This document shows, piece by piece, positions 24,701 to 32,989 of a DNA stretch of 45,524 nt. Within the stretch, counting starts at the first letter, position 1, and each line of letters starts with the position of its first letter. The notes beneath the pieces were generated by a model. The model did no database searches. It saw only the letters and a list, made by a program, of their open reading frames with translations, and was not told the origin of the DNA. The translations under genes and the position numbers were made by a program. Source of the DNA: Betaproteobacteria bacterium (lineage in GTDB: Bacteria > Pseudomonadota > Gammaproteobacteria > Burkholderiales > SG8-39); NCBI GenBank assembly GCA_005881595.1, contig VBBY01000029.1, forward strand, positions 1 through 45,524, read 5' to 3'.

Positions 24701-26501
24701 TATTCCCGAGCACTTCGCCCGCTTCCTCGAGGAAGATGTCGAGCAAGCCTTCGGATTCCGCCGCCGGCTGCGTCTCGCGGGGTTTTTCCTGCGGCTTCTC
24801 GGGCGCCGCCGCGCTCGCGGCGCGTTTCTCGTAGCGGCTGAAAAAAAGCTCGATCGCCTTGTCGGACGGATCGCGCCCGTTGACGCACGGCGCCAGGAAC
24901 AGGCCGAGGCTGCTGAGGCCTTCGGCGATCCAGTCCATGTCCTCCAGCGAGGCGTCACGCTCGCGGGCGGCGCAGGCCTTGATCAGCGCTTCGCAGAGCG
25001 CCGTGACCTGGGTGGCGCGCTCGAATCCCAGCACGGCGAGCGCGCCATGGATCTGCCGCAGGTGAGTGTCGAGGCCGCGGAGCGCCTCGCGCGCCGCCAG
25101 CTCGCGCGAGTAGGCATCGAGCACCTGCTCCACGTGCTGGAGATTGGCGAGGATCTCCTTCGCCACCTGCGCGCGCAGCTGCAGCGCGCCGATCTGCTGG
25201 CTGAGATCGGCGCGCAGCCCGGCGGGCGGCTCGCCGGTCGATTTGCCTTGCGCGGCATCGAGCAGCCAGCCGCCCATGATGCCGATCTGCTGCTGCAGGT
25301 CGGCCGGCGGGCGGGCGAAATTCTCGAGCACGCTCTCCGCCAGCAGGAAGGCCGAGGCCATCTCGATGACCATGAACTGGCTCTTCGGCGGATACGGGTC
25401 GGGGAGCCGCGTCGCGACGAGGGTGATGGCGTCCAGCAGCTTGATCAGGTGCTTGTTGCCGAGCTCGGCGGCCTTCGCCTTGAACCAGCTCACCAGCTCG
25501 CGGAACCGCAGCACGCTCTTCGGCTCGCCGGTCACGTACTGCTGCCACACGGCCTTCAGCGCGTCCAGCCGCGAGCGCGCGTCGCCCAGGACCGGCTGCA
25601 GCCGGTCCATGTCGAGCTCCACCTTCTGGCCGGCGGCCTCGGGCGACGGGATCAGGCTGTCGAGGCGGTAGAGCAGCTTGATATCCTTGAGGCGTTGCGT
25701 AGACGGCTTGGCGCGCGCGACCAGATACAGCATTTCGCGCAGCAGCGGATCGTTGACCGCCTGCGAGCCGGCAGCGAGGTCCCGCATGTGGAAATCGATC
25801 TTGTTGCAGAGCACCTTGGCGCTCGCCTGCCAGTTGGGCTCCGGCGCATCGAGCAGGCCGTCGACGAGCCCGATCGCGACCCAGGCGAGCGCGCGCGGCT
25901 CGGGGAGCTGCGCCGAGACCTGGTAGAGCGCGTCGAGCGCCTGGCGCATGTCCTCCGGGCCGGCGGCCGAGCCGCGCAGCCAGGCCAGCAGCCCGCGCTG
26001 GAAACGCGCGCGCTGCGCCTGCAGATGCGGCGCCAGCTCGTTCTTTGCCAGCGTCCAGGGGCTGGGATGCGAAGGCGCCGGCGGGGTCAGATCGGGGAAG
26101 AACAGCTCCTTTTCGGAGCTGTCGGCCTTGCCCTGCAGCTCGGCGAGCTCCCGATAGACGGGAAACAGCCGCAGCGGCACGTTCGCCTGGCCGCGCGCCA
26201 CGTCGTCGACGAACTGCTTCAGGGCGAGCACCGCGCGGTCGATGATGCCGATCGACGCCGTGCTGGGCCGCGAGCCGTTCGCTCCCGAGAAGCTGCCTTC
26301 GATCGCTTCGCAGAAGCGCGTCGCGCCGCTCAGCCCCACCATGCGCAGCGCCCCGCTCACCTGGTGCAGGTGCTCGGGGCATATGCTGAGCGCAGCGGGA
26401 TCGTGCGGGGACGCGGAAAACTGCGCGATGCTGTCGCGCACGTTCTCCAACGCCTGATCCACTTCGGCGGTGATCCAGGACAGGATGGTGGCGTCGGCCA
26501 T
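21759..26501 (-). CDS. chpA: ChpA-type chemotaxis hybrid histidine kinase with several Hpt domains, CheW-like and receiver domains
   Basis: A 1580-aa CheA-like kinase of the Pil-Chp pathway. Five Hpt-like helical bundles can be traced: about residue 46 (LHQVSGALRMVGL), 480 (LRQIHGALAVLGF, His position replaced), 624 (HTLKGSGRMVGL), 757 (HTLASSSRTAGF, lysine and glycine lost) and 898 (HTLKGSARMAGA). A CheA dimer/ATPase core follows, with an N-box near 1172 (HMLRNALGHGLESPQER), DDGAGLDLDQLRKKA and LSGRGVGMDVVRSEI. A CheW-like domain comes next. The C-terminal receiver (about 1455-1580) has VVDDSLTVRK and phospho-acceptor LVDIEMPRMDGFEL. It should phosphorylate PilG and PilH to control type IV pili. 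Confidence 0.93.
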
Positions 26502-26508
26502 GGTCCAG

Positions 26509-28644
26509 TCAGGCGAGCTTGAAGCCCGCCACCGAGTTCTTCAGGCCGTCGGCCAGCGCCGTCAGCCGCGCCGCCGAAGCGGCGGTCTTCTTGGTGCCTT
26601 CCGTGGTCAGCTGCGTGATGCCGAGGATGATCTTCATCTTGCCAGCCACCTGCGCGGCGGACACCGCCTGCTGCTGCGTGGCGCCGGAGATCGAGCCGAT
26701 CAGCTCGGCGAGGCGGCTCGAGACCTGCTCGATCTCGCGCAGCGCCTGGTCCGCCTCGTCGGCGGTCTTCGTCCCCTCGACCACGCCGCGCGTGCTGCGC
26801 TCCATCGCCTCCACCGCGTCCTGCGTGTCGCGCTGAATGCTCTTCACGATCGCGCCGATGTGCTTGGTCGCCTCGCCTGAGCGCTCCGCCAGCCGCTGCA
26901 CTTCCTCGGCGACCACCGTGAAGCCGCGTCCGGCCTCGCCGGCCGAGGCTGCCTGGATGGCGGCGTTCAGCGCCAGCACGTTGGTCTGCTCCGTGATGTC
27001 CGAGATCAGCTGCACGATCTCGCCGATCTCCTGCGAGCTTTCGCCCAGCCGCTTGATGCGCTTGGAGGTCTCCTGGATCTGCACGCGGATGTCGTTCATG
27101 CCGCGGATCGCGTTCTGCACCGCCTGCGCGCCCTTGCCGGCGGCATGCAGCGACGTTTCCGCCACCTTGGCGGAGTCGTTGGCGCTCTTCGAGACTTCGT
27201 TCATCGATTGCGCCATCTGCGCCACCGCCTGGCCGGTGCCCTGGATCTCGGTCGCCTGCTTCTGCGCCGCCTGCAGCAGCTGGCCGGTCACCGTCTGCGC
27301 TTCCTGCGTCGCGGCGGTCACCTGCTGGGCCGCGCCGGTGATGCCGGTCACCAGGCGACGCAGCTCGTCGATGCTGTAGTTGATCGAGTCGGCGATCGCG
27401 CCGGTGATGTCCTCGGTCACCTTCGCGCGCGCCGTAAGGTCGCCGTTCGCCAGGTTGCCGATCTCATCGAGCAGCCGCAGGATCGCGTCCTGGTTGCTGC
27501 GGTTCATCCGCTCGCTTTCCTCGGCGCGGCGCCGGCTGTCGTCGACGTACGCCTTGCCGATCAGCAGCAGCACCAGGACGGCCAGCACCGACACCACGCC
27601 CAGGGCGACGTAGTTGATGCGCCGCGCGTTCAGCTCGTCCTCGTAGCCGCCGCTCAGGCGCTCGGCGGCGCCGAGCAGGGTCTCGCTGTCGTTGAACATG
27701 TCGCGGCTGGCGCGCTTGGCGTTTACCAGGCGCTGCATGTTGCCGAGGATCTCGCTCACCGCGCGCTGATAGTCCTTGAACGCCGCTTCCAGCTCCCCGA
27801 GCTTGCCCCGCATCTCCGCGTCGGCGACCCGGCCGATGCGCAAGGCCTCGCTGCCCTGCAGCAGCCCCTGCAGGGTGTCGCGGTAGGTGTTCGAGTCCTT
27901 GCCGAGGAGGAACGAGACTTCCGGGTCGATGATCTCCTCCGCGAGCATGGCATTGGCGTTCTTCGCCATGCGCTGCGTCAGCATCATGAGCTGAGCGGTG
28001 ATCGCGTTCTGCCGGGCCGACCCGCCGGACTGAACGCTGATGGCGGCGATCTCGTCGGTGAGCTCCTGCAGCACCGGGTTGCCGGCATTGATCGATCGCA
28101 CCGCCTGGCCCAGCGACACCAGGTTGCGTTCCTCGGCGATCACCAGCGACGCGTTGCGCTCGGTCTTCTTCCATTCCTGGTCCAGGGCACTGAGCATCGG
28201 CCGCACGCGCTCGGAGGTCGGCGGCAGATCGACGCCGCTCGCCACACCGCCCGAGCGCAGCAGCTTCACTTCCGACGCGAACTCGTCGCGGCTGTCGCGC
28301 AGCTGCTTGAATGCCGCGGCGTTGCCCTGCGAGGCCTGCTGAGCCGCCTTGGCGAGGCGCTGCGACAGCATGCGGATCTTGCCGACCACGGCGATGTACA
28401 GCGAATTGAAGGTCGCCTGTCGCGCATCCACTACCACGATCGCGGCGTCGGCGAGCAGGAGAAGCACCAGCAGCGCGGTCAGCAGCTGGAGCTGCCGGCC
28501 GCCTGTCAGCCGGCGAATGAGCCGCAGCGGCGCCGCCAGCATGCCGCCAGAGGCGGCCCGCGGCGGGCGCCGCAGCGGCGCGCCGTGCTGCGCGGCCTCG
28601 CCGCGGCTGAGAAACGGCAGTTTGAGGGCTAATTTGAATGCCAT
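26509..28644 (-). CDS. pilJ: Type IV pilus chemoreceptor PilJ (methyl-accepting chemotaxis protein)
   Basis: A 711-aa transmembrane receptor. TM1 is at about 53-73 (LLTALLVLLLLADAAIVVVD) after a 50-residue cytoplasmic, Arg-rich leader. The periplasmic part has two related PilJ-type helical modules (FNSLYIAVVGKIRMLSQRLA and AQLMMLTQRMAKNANAMLAE). TM2 is at about 346-366, then a HAMP-like segment (ILRLLDEIGNLANGDLTARA). The signalling hairpin tip is ISDITEQTNVLALNAAIQAA followed by AGEAGRGFTVVAEEVQRLAE. It should gate ChpA through PilI. It lies 18 bases after a binding-protein gene and 7 bases before chpA. Confidence 0.93.
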   Translation of the reverse strand: MAFKLALKLPFLSRGEAAQHGAPLRRPPRAASGGMLAAPLRLIRRLTGGRQLQLLTALLVLLLLADAAIVVVDARQATFNSLYIAVVGKIRMLSQRLAKAAQQASQGNAAAFKQLRDSRDEFASEVKLLRSGGVASGVDLPPTSERVRPMLSALDQEWKKTERNASLVIAEERNLVSLGQAVRSINAGNPVLQELTDEIAAISVQSGGSARQNAITAQLMMLTQRMAKNANAMLAEEIIDPEVSFLLGKDSNTYRDTLQGLLQGSEALRIGRVADAEMRGKLGELEAAFKDYQRAVSEILGNMQRLVNAKRASRDMFNDSETLLGAAERLSGGYEDELNARRINYVALGVVSVLAVLVLLLIGKAYVDDSRRRAEESERMNRSNQDAILRLLDEIGNLANGDLTARAKVTEDITGAIADSINYSIDELRRLVTGITGAAQQVTAATQEAQTVTGQLLQAAQKQATEIQGTGQAVAQMAQSMNEVSKSANDSAKVAETSLHAAGKGAQAVQNAIRGMNDIRVQIQETSKRIKRLGESSQEIGEIVQLISDITEQTNVLALNAAIQAASAGEAGRGFTVVAEEVQRLAERSGEATKHIGAIVKSIQRDTQDAVEAMERSTRGVVEGTKTADEADQALREIEQVSSRLAELIGSISGATQQQAVSAAQVAGKMKIILGITQLTTEGTKKTAASAARLTALADGLKNSVAGFKLA

Positions 28645-28662
28645 GCGATTCTCCGTGGTTTC

Positions 28663-29796
28663 CTAGCGCAGGAACTTGCCCTCGCGGGCGATGATGGTCA
28701 GGTCGACGAACTTCGACCCGGCGTGGTTCTGCGGCGAATAACTCACGTAGAAACCGCCGACGTCGACGTCCTGCATCCTCTCGAGCGCATCGATGAACGC
28801 TTCGCGGGTCAGATCCCTGCCGGTGCGCTTGAGCCCTTCGACGAAGACCTTGGCCACGACGAAGCCCTCGATCGCGCTGAAATTGAAATCGGGGTGGCCC
28901 GCCTTGGCCGCGAGCCGCTGGTACTCCTTGACGACCGGCACCGCCGCCCCCCACGGGAACGGCATCACCTGGGAGATCGCCACGCCCAGGCCGTCGCTGC
29001 CGAGCGCGTCGGCCAGCGCCTTGCTGCCGACGAACGAGACGTTGTAGAACGTCGCCGCGCTGCCGCTCCTTTTCATCTGCCGGATGAATTCCGCGCACGA
29101 GGTGTACTGGCTGATCATCACCACGGCGTCGGGCTTCGCGGCGTTGATGGCCTTTACCGCATTCTCCACCTTGATCGTGTTGCGCTCGACGGTGCCGAGG
29201 GCGGAGACCTTCAGGCCGCGCTTCGCCATCGCGATCTCGGTGCCCTTGAGACCGGCCTGGCCGTAGGCGTCATCCTGGTAGAACACGGCGATGCTCTTGC
29301 CGCCGATCGACAGCACCTGCTCGACGATCTTGTCGGTCTCGTCGTAGTAGCTGGCGCGCACGTGGAAGATGTAGCGGTTGAAGGGGGCGCGCAGCGCCTC
29401 GGCGCCGGTGAACGGGCCGAAGAACGGGACTTTCGCTTCGGTGAAGACCGGGATCGCGGGCACGCTGGTCGGCGTGCCGACGTAACCGATCAAGGCGAAC
29501 ACCTTGTGCTCGTCGATCAGCTTCTTCGTGTTCGGCACGGTGCGCGCAGGCTCGTAGCCGTCGTCGAGCGTGATCAGCTCGATTTTCCGGCCGTGCACGC
29601 CGCCCTGCGCGTTGACGTAGTCCAGGTACGCGCTCACGCCGTTGCGCATCTGGATGCCGAGCTGCGACGCCGGCCCGGTCAGCGCCACCGACTGGCCGAG
29701 CACGATCCGGTCCTTCGTGACGCCGTTTTCAGCCGCCGCGGGCTGCGCCAGCAGCACCGCCAGAGCGATCAGGAGGCGAACGCAGTTCTTCTCCAT
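28663..29796 (-). CDS. LivK-like periplasmic ligand-binding protein (type I fold) inside the Pil-Chp operon
   Basis: A 377-aa exported protein. A signal peptide (MEKNCVRLLIALAVLLAQPAAA) is followed by the type I periplasmic-binding fold of branched-chain amino acid ABC systems: DRIVLGQSVALTGPASQLGI, GGVHGRKIELITLDDGYEPA, FALIGYVGTPTSVPAIPVF and VFYQDDAYGQAGLKGTEIAM. No permease or ATPase gene of a Liv-type transporter is nearby. The gene lies between pilI (9 bases) and pilJ (18 bases) on the same strand, so it is co-transcribed with the chemosensory genes. A role as a sensory ligand-binding partner for PilJ is inferred; an orphan importer subunit is the alternative. Confidence 0.9.
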   Translation of the reverse strand: MEKNCVRLLIALAVLLAQPAAAENGVTKDRIVLGQSVALTGPASQLGIQMRNGVSAYLDYVNAQGGVHGRKIELITLDDGYEPARTVPNTKKLIDEHKVFALIGYVGTPTSVPAIPVFTEAKVPFFGPFTGAEALRAPFNRYIFHVRASYYDETDKIVEQVLSIGGKSIAVFYQDDAYGQAGLKGTEIAMAKRGLKVSALGTVERNTIKVENAVKAINAAKPDAVVMISQYTSCAEFIRQMKRSGSAATFYNVSFVGSKALADALGSDGLGVAISQVMPFPWGAAVPVVKEYQRLAAKAGHPDFNFSAIEGFVVAKVFVEGLKRTGRDLTREAFIDALERMQDVDVGGFYVSYSPQNHAGSKFVDLTIIAREGKFLR

Positions 29797-29805
29797 CCAG
29801 GCCCC

Positions 29806-30315
29806 TCAGATTCCCACGTCGAGAAATTCCGGCTGCTGAACCAGGGCCGGCAGGTCCAGCTCTTTCCACCGCCTGCCTTCCGCATCGCTGTATTCGGCCC
29901 TGATCCAGGGCGCCTGCGCGGCGTCGCGAGCGCGCGCCTGCAGCTGCGAGGCGTTACGCAGCCCGAGCGAGCCGTCCACCAGCAGCGCGCTGCCGACGCG
30001 GAAGCGCTCGCCGACGAGCAGCAGGCGGGCCCGCTCGCGCACGGCGACCCCCGGCCCGCCGAGGAAGGCGGAGAAATCGACCACGCTGTAGAGATTGCCG
30101 CGGATATTGGTGACGCCCTTGAACCACGCGCGAGTCAGGGGCACTGCGCTGATCGGCGTGACGGGAATGACCTCGCCGGCATCCGCCAGGTCGACAAGCC
30201 AGCCTTCCTCGCCTACCTGCAGGGCCAGCTTCGAAGCGGTGCCGCCGAGCTCGGCGCTTTGCAGCCGGGCCGACAGCTCGCGCTGGTAATCCCGCAGGGA
30301 AGCTTTGGCCGCCAT
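29806..30315 (-). CDS. pilI: PilI-type CheW coupling protein
   Basis: A 169-aa CheW-domain protein that should connect the PilJ receptor to ChpA. It opens MAAKASLRDYQRELSARLQS, similar to PilI proteins, and carries the CheW segments LALQVGEEGWLVDLADAGEV, RAWFKGVTNIRGNLYSVVDF and ARLLLVGERFRVGSALLVDG. The ATG at 30315 overlaps the pilH stop by 4 bases (ATGA), confirming this start against a longer upstream open frame. Its order after pilG and pilH matches the Pil-Chp operon of pseudomonads, except that the next gene is a binding protein rather than pilJ. Confidence 0.9.
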   Translation of the reverse strand: MAAKASLRDYQRELSARLQSAELGGTASKLALQVGEEGWLVDLADAGEVIPVTPISAVPLTRAWFKGVTNIRGNLYSVVDFSAFLGGPGVAVRERARLLLVGERFRVGSALLVDGSLGLRNASQLQARARDAAQAPWIRAEYSDAEGRRWKELDLPALVQQPEFLDVGI

Positions 30316-30680
30316 CAGCCGAGAGCGGCGATCTTGGCCAGCAGGTCGGCCTGGTTGATCGGCTTCACGATGTAATCGCGTGCGCCCTGGCGCATGCCCC
30401 ACACCTTGTCGGTCTCCTGCGCCTTGCTGGTGCAGATGATGACCGGGATGTGCTTGGTGCTGTCGTCCCGGGCCAGCATGCGGGTCGCCTGGAAGCCGTT
30501 CTGGCCTGGCATGACCACGTCCATCAGCACCAGGTCGGGGCGATGCTGCTTGACCTTGGCGAGCGCGTCTTCGGCGCTGTCGGCAGTCGAGACCTTGTAC
30601 CCGTTCTTCACCAGCAGCTCGCTGAGAAACTGGCGATCGGTGGCGGAGTCATCGACGATGAGGATGTTCTTGATTGGCAT
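30315..30680 (-). CDS. pilH: Response regulator PilH (single receiver domain)
   Basis: A 121-aa CheY-like protein with no output domain. Acidic pocket residues are in NILIVDDSATDRQFLSELL, the phospho-acceptor Asp is in DLVLMDVVMPGQNGFQATRM (about D54), the switch Thr/Ser is in IPVIICTSKAQETD, and Lys is in DYIVKPINQADLL. In the Pseudomonas pathway PilH opposes or drains phosphate from PilG. It starts 22 bases after the pilG stop and overlaps pilI by 4 bases. Confidence 0.92.
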   Translation of the reverse strand: MPIKNILIVDDSATDRQFLSELLVKNGYKVSTADSAEDALAKVKQHRPDLVLMDVVMPGQNGFQATRMLARDDSTKHIPVIICTSKAQETDKVWGMRQGARDYIVKPINQADLLAKIAALG

Positions 30681-30702
30681 GACGGATGGCCTTTCAATGG
30701 GA

Positions 30703-31107
30703 TCAGGTGGGAAGCGAAGCCGGCTTGACGTACTCGTTGACCGCCTCGATCAGCCCTTCCTTAGTAAAAGGCTTGGTCAGGTAGCGATCGGATCCGGCGA
30801 GCCTGCCGCGCGCGCGATCGAACACGCCGTCCTTGCTCGACAGCATGATCACGGGCGTGGATTTGAGCTGCGGGTTCTGCTTGATCAGCGCGCAGGTCTG
30901 GTACCCGTCGAGCCGCGGCATCATGATGTCGACGAAGATCACCTGCGGCTGGTGATCGGAGATCTTGGAAAGCGCATCGAAGCCGTCTTCGGCCAGGATG
31001 ACTTCATAGCCGGCCTGGCGCAGAAATAGCTCCGCGCTGCGTCGAATAGTGTTGCTGTCATCGATCACGAGCACCTTGATGGCGCCCGTCGGCGATGCTT
31101 GACTCAC
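30703..31107 (-). CDS. pilG: Response regulator PilG (single receiver domain)
   Basis: A 134-aa CheY-like protein. Motifs are KVLVIDDSNTIRRSAELFLR, phospho-acceptor Asp in VIFVDIMMPRLDGYQTCALI, TPVIMLSSKDGVFDRARGRL and YLTKPFTKEGLIEAVNEYV; the wording is very close to PilG of pseudomonads. In those species PilG promotes pilus extension and stimulates adenylate cyclase CyaB. The start codon is GTG at 31107 with a purine-rich GGGGGAG just upstream. It is the first gene of the long chemosensory operon, and the AT-rich region upstream should hold the promoter. Confidence 0.93.
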   Translation of the reverse strand: MSQASPTGAIKVLVIDDSNTIRRSAELFLRQAGYEVILAEDGFDALSKISDHQPQVIFVDIMMPRLDGYQTCALIKQNPQLKSTPVIMLSSKDGVFDRARGRLAGSDRYLTKPFTKEGLIEAVNEYVKPASLPT

Positions 31108-31304
31108 TACTCCCCCTTTTCTTGGACCGCGAGCTGGGCTTTGTACTTAATAGTCTGACATTTACTTCTATTTTTTCAAGTGAAATAATTGCTATCTACA
31201 GCTTGCGGCGGCACCGGAGCCGGTCACGCCCTCGTGCGATGCAAACCACAGCGGCGGAACTCTATCTCTTACAGTAAGTTACCGCCGATGAATGCGGTGA
31301 AGCT
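31108..31304. promoter_or_regulatory. Intergenic region between divergent pilG and the Bug binding-protein gene
   Basis: A 197-base gap, the longest in the window. Positions 31141-31200 are strikingly AT-rich against the local GC background and contain several TTGAAA-, TATTAA- and TATTTT-like hexamers on both strands. None of the pairs I checked had canonical 16-18 base spacing, so I do not call a specific promoter. The remainder holds a short palindrome ACCGG-AG-CCGGT (31213-31224) and a longer imperfect inverted repeat near the plus-strand gene. Promoters for both the pil operon and the plus-strand cluster are expected here. Confidence 0.5.
31252..31287. repeat. Imperfect inverted repeat just upstream of the Bug gene
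   Basis: The left arm CGGCGGAACT (31252-31261) and right arm AGTTACCGCCG (31277-31287) are complementary apart from one extra base, with a 15-base spacer. The right arm ends 17 bases before the ATG at 31305. It could be an operator or a 5'-UTR hairpin. There is no T-tract, so it is not a typical terminator. Confidence 0.35.
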
Positions 31305-32261
31305 ATGAAAAAGTTGTTTCTCGCCCTCGTTCTCGCCGCCCCGCTTGCCGCTTACGGGCAGGCCTGGCCGGCAAAACCGATCCGCTGGGTCGTGCCCTAC
31401 ACCGGCGGCGGCATCACCGATACCGTGACGCGCGTGGTGACGCAGAAGATGCAGACCTCGCTCGGCCAGCCGATCGTGGTCGACAATCGCCCCGGCGCCA
31501 ACAGCATCCTCGGCGCCGACATCGTCGCGAAGGCGCCGCCGGACGGGTACACCATGCTCACGGTCATTGCGGCCCACGCCGCGAATGCAACGCTCTACGC
31601 CGGCAAGCTGCCCTTCGACACGGTGAAGGGCTTTGCGCCGATCTCGCTGGTCGGCATCGCGCCGCTGATCCTGACCGTCAACAATGACTTACCCGCCAAG
31701 GACGTGAAGCAGCTGATCGCCTACGCCAAGGCCAACCCCGGCAAGATCAACTTCGGCTCCTCGGGCATCGGTGCCGCCGCGCATCTGACCACCGAGCTGC
31801 TGAAGCAGACCGCCGGGATCGACATGGTGCATGTGCCGTACAAAGGCACCGCGCCCGCGCTCACGGCCCTGATGGCAAACGATATCCAGCTCCTCGTCGA
31901 CGTGCCGAGCACGCTGATGCCGCATGTGCGGGGCGGCAAGATTCGCTCGCTCGCCATGTTCTCCGCGAAGCGCATCCAGGGCGCGCCCGATGTGCCGACC
32001 ATCGCCGAGGCCGGAGGGCCGCCGATCGAGTCGTCGACCTGGGTGCTGTTTCTCGCACCCGCGGGCACGCCGCGCGGGATCGTGGACCGCCTCTCGGCCG
32101 AGACGGCGAAGGCGATCAACGAGTCCGGCATCAAGGAGCGCTTCGGACAGATCGGCATCGAGCCGGTAGGCGGCAGCCCCGAGCAGGCGGGGCAGTTCCT
32201 CGACGCCGAGATGGCCAAGTGGGCGCAGGTCATCAACGCCGCAGGCGTCAAGGCCGATTGA
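31305..32261 (+). CDS. Bug family (TctC-like) tripartite tricarboxylate transporter substrate-binding protein
   Basis: A 318-aa periplasmic protein with a signal peptide (MKKLFLALVLAAPLAAYG). The Bug core follows: WPAKPIRWVVPYTGGGITDT, GQPIVVDNRPGANSILGADI, APPDGYTMLTV, INFGSSGIGAAAHLTTELLK and VDVPSTLMPHVRGGKIRSLA. Bug proteins bind carboxylated compounds; in many Burkholderiales they are orphan receptors lacking their TctAB membrane partners, and none is seen here. It is the first gene of a plus-strand cluster; its TGA shares one base with the next ATG (TGATG). Confidence 0.92.
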   Translation: MKKLFLALVLAAPLAAYGQAWPAKPIRWVVPYTGGGITDTVTRVVTQKMQTSLGQPIVVDNRPGANSILGADIVAKAPPDGYTMLTVIAAHAANATLYAGKLPFDTVKGFAPISLVGIAPLILTVNNDLPAKDVKQLIAYAKANPGKINFGSSGIGAAAHLTTELLKQTAGIDMVHVPYKGTAPALTALMANDIQLLVDVPSTLMPHVRGGKIRSLAMFSAKRIQGAPDVPTIAEAGGPPIESSTWVLFLAPAGTPRGIVDRLSAETAKAINESGIKERFGQIGIEPVGGSPEQAGQFLDAEMAKWAQVINAAGVKAD

Positions 32262-32989
32262 TGGCGCGCAGGCCGATCCGCTCCGATCTAGCGTGGTCAA
32301 GCGCCGACCGCATCGTGGTGCGCGGCAAGGATCTGCCGGGGGAGATCCTCGGCAAGCTGAACCTCGGCGACATGGCCTTCCTCGAGCTCACCGGGCGTAC
32401 GCCGGAGCCGCGCGAGTCGAAGCTGTTCAACGCGATGGTGGTGACGCTGGTCGAGCATGGCCTCACGCCGAGCGCGCTCGCCGCGCGGCTCACCTACCTC
32501 GGCGCGCCCGAAGCCATGCAGGCGGCCGTCGCGGCCGGCCTGTGCGGGCTGGGGAGCGTGTTCGTCGGCTCAACCGAGGGCTGCGCGAAGCTCCTGTCCG
32601 AAGCCGTTGCGCGGGGCGACGATGCGAGGAAGATCGTCGCCGACAACAAGAGAATCCCCGGCCTCGGCCATCCGCTTCACAAGCCAGTCGACCCGCGAGC
32701 CGTGCGGCTCTTTGAAATCGCCCGGGAGACGGGCTACTACGGGAAGTTTTGTGAACTGATGGAAGCGGTAGGGAAGATGAAAGGCCTTCCCGTCAATGCT
32801 ACCGGAGCCATCGGGGCGCTCGCCTGCGAGCTCGGCTTCGACTGGAAGGTGTGCCGCGGGCTCGGCGTGATGGCGCGCGCGGTCGGGCTGGTCGGCCACT
32901 TGCTGGAGGAGTCGCAGCAGCCGATCGCCGAGGAGATCTGGCTGCGCATCGACGAAGAGGCGTCGGCGCACCTCAAGCCGAAAAAATGA
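32261..32989 (+). CDS. Short citrate-synthase-fold protein, citryl-CoA lyase-like
   Basis: A 242-aa protein, far shorter than citrate synthase (about 430 aa) and close to stand-alone citryl-CoA lyase-like proteins. Two catalytic histidines of the fold can be aligned: His66 in VEHGLTPS and His137 in PGLGHPLHKPVDPR. The catalytic Asp position appears to be Asn179 (LPVNATGAIGALACELGF). This change would weaken condensation or cleavage by the citrate synthase mechanism, so the product name is only by similarity. The gene sits between a Bug binding protein and an acyl-CoA dehydrogenase with 1- and 4-base overlaps, suggesting a CoA-ester pathway for an imported carboxylate. Confidence 0.75.
   Translation: MARRPIRSDLAWSSADRIVVRGKDLPGEILGKLNLGDMAFLELTGRTPEPRESKLFNAMVVTLVEHGLTPSALAARLTYLGAPEAMQAAVAAGLCGLGSVFVGSTEGCAKLLSEAVARGDDARKIVADNKRIPGLGHPLHKPVDPRAVRLFEIARETGYYGKFCELMEAVGKMKGLPVNATGAIGALACELGFDWKVCRGLGVMARAVGLVGHLLEESQQPIAEEIWLRIDEEASAHLKPKK

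Noticed and set aside
21858-26522. A 1554-codon open frame on the plus strand opposite chpA
   Set aside because: It is rich in Arg, Leu, His and Asp in a pattern typical of antisense frames of GC-rich genes, has no domain, and mirrors a well-supported kinase.
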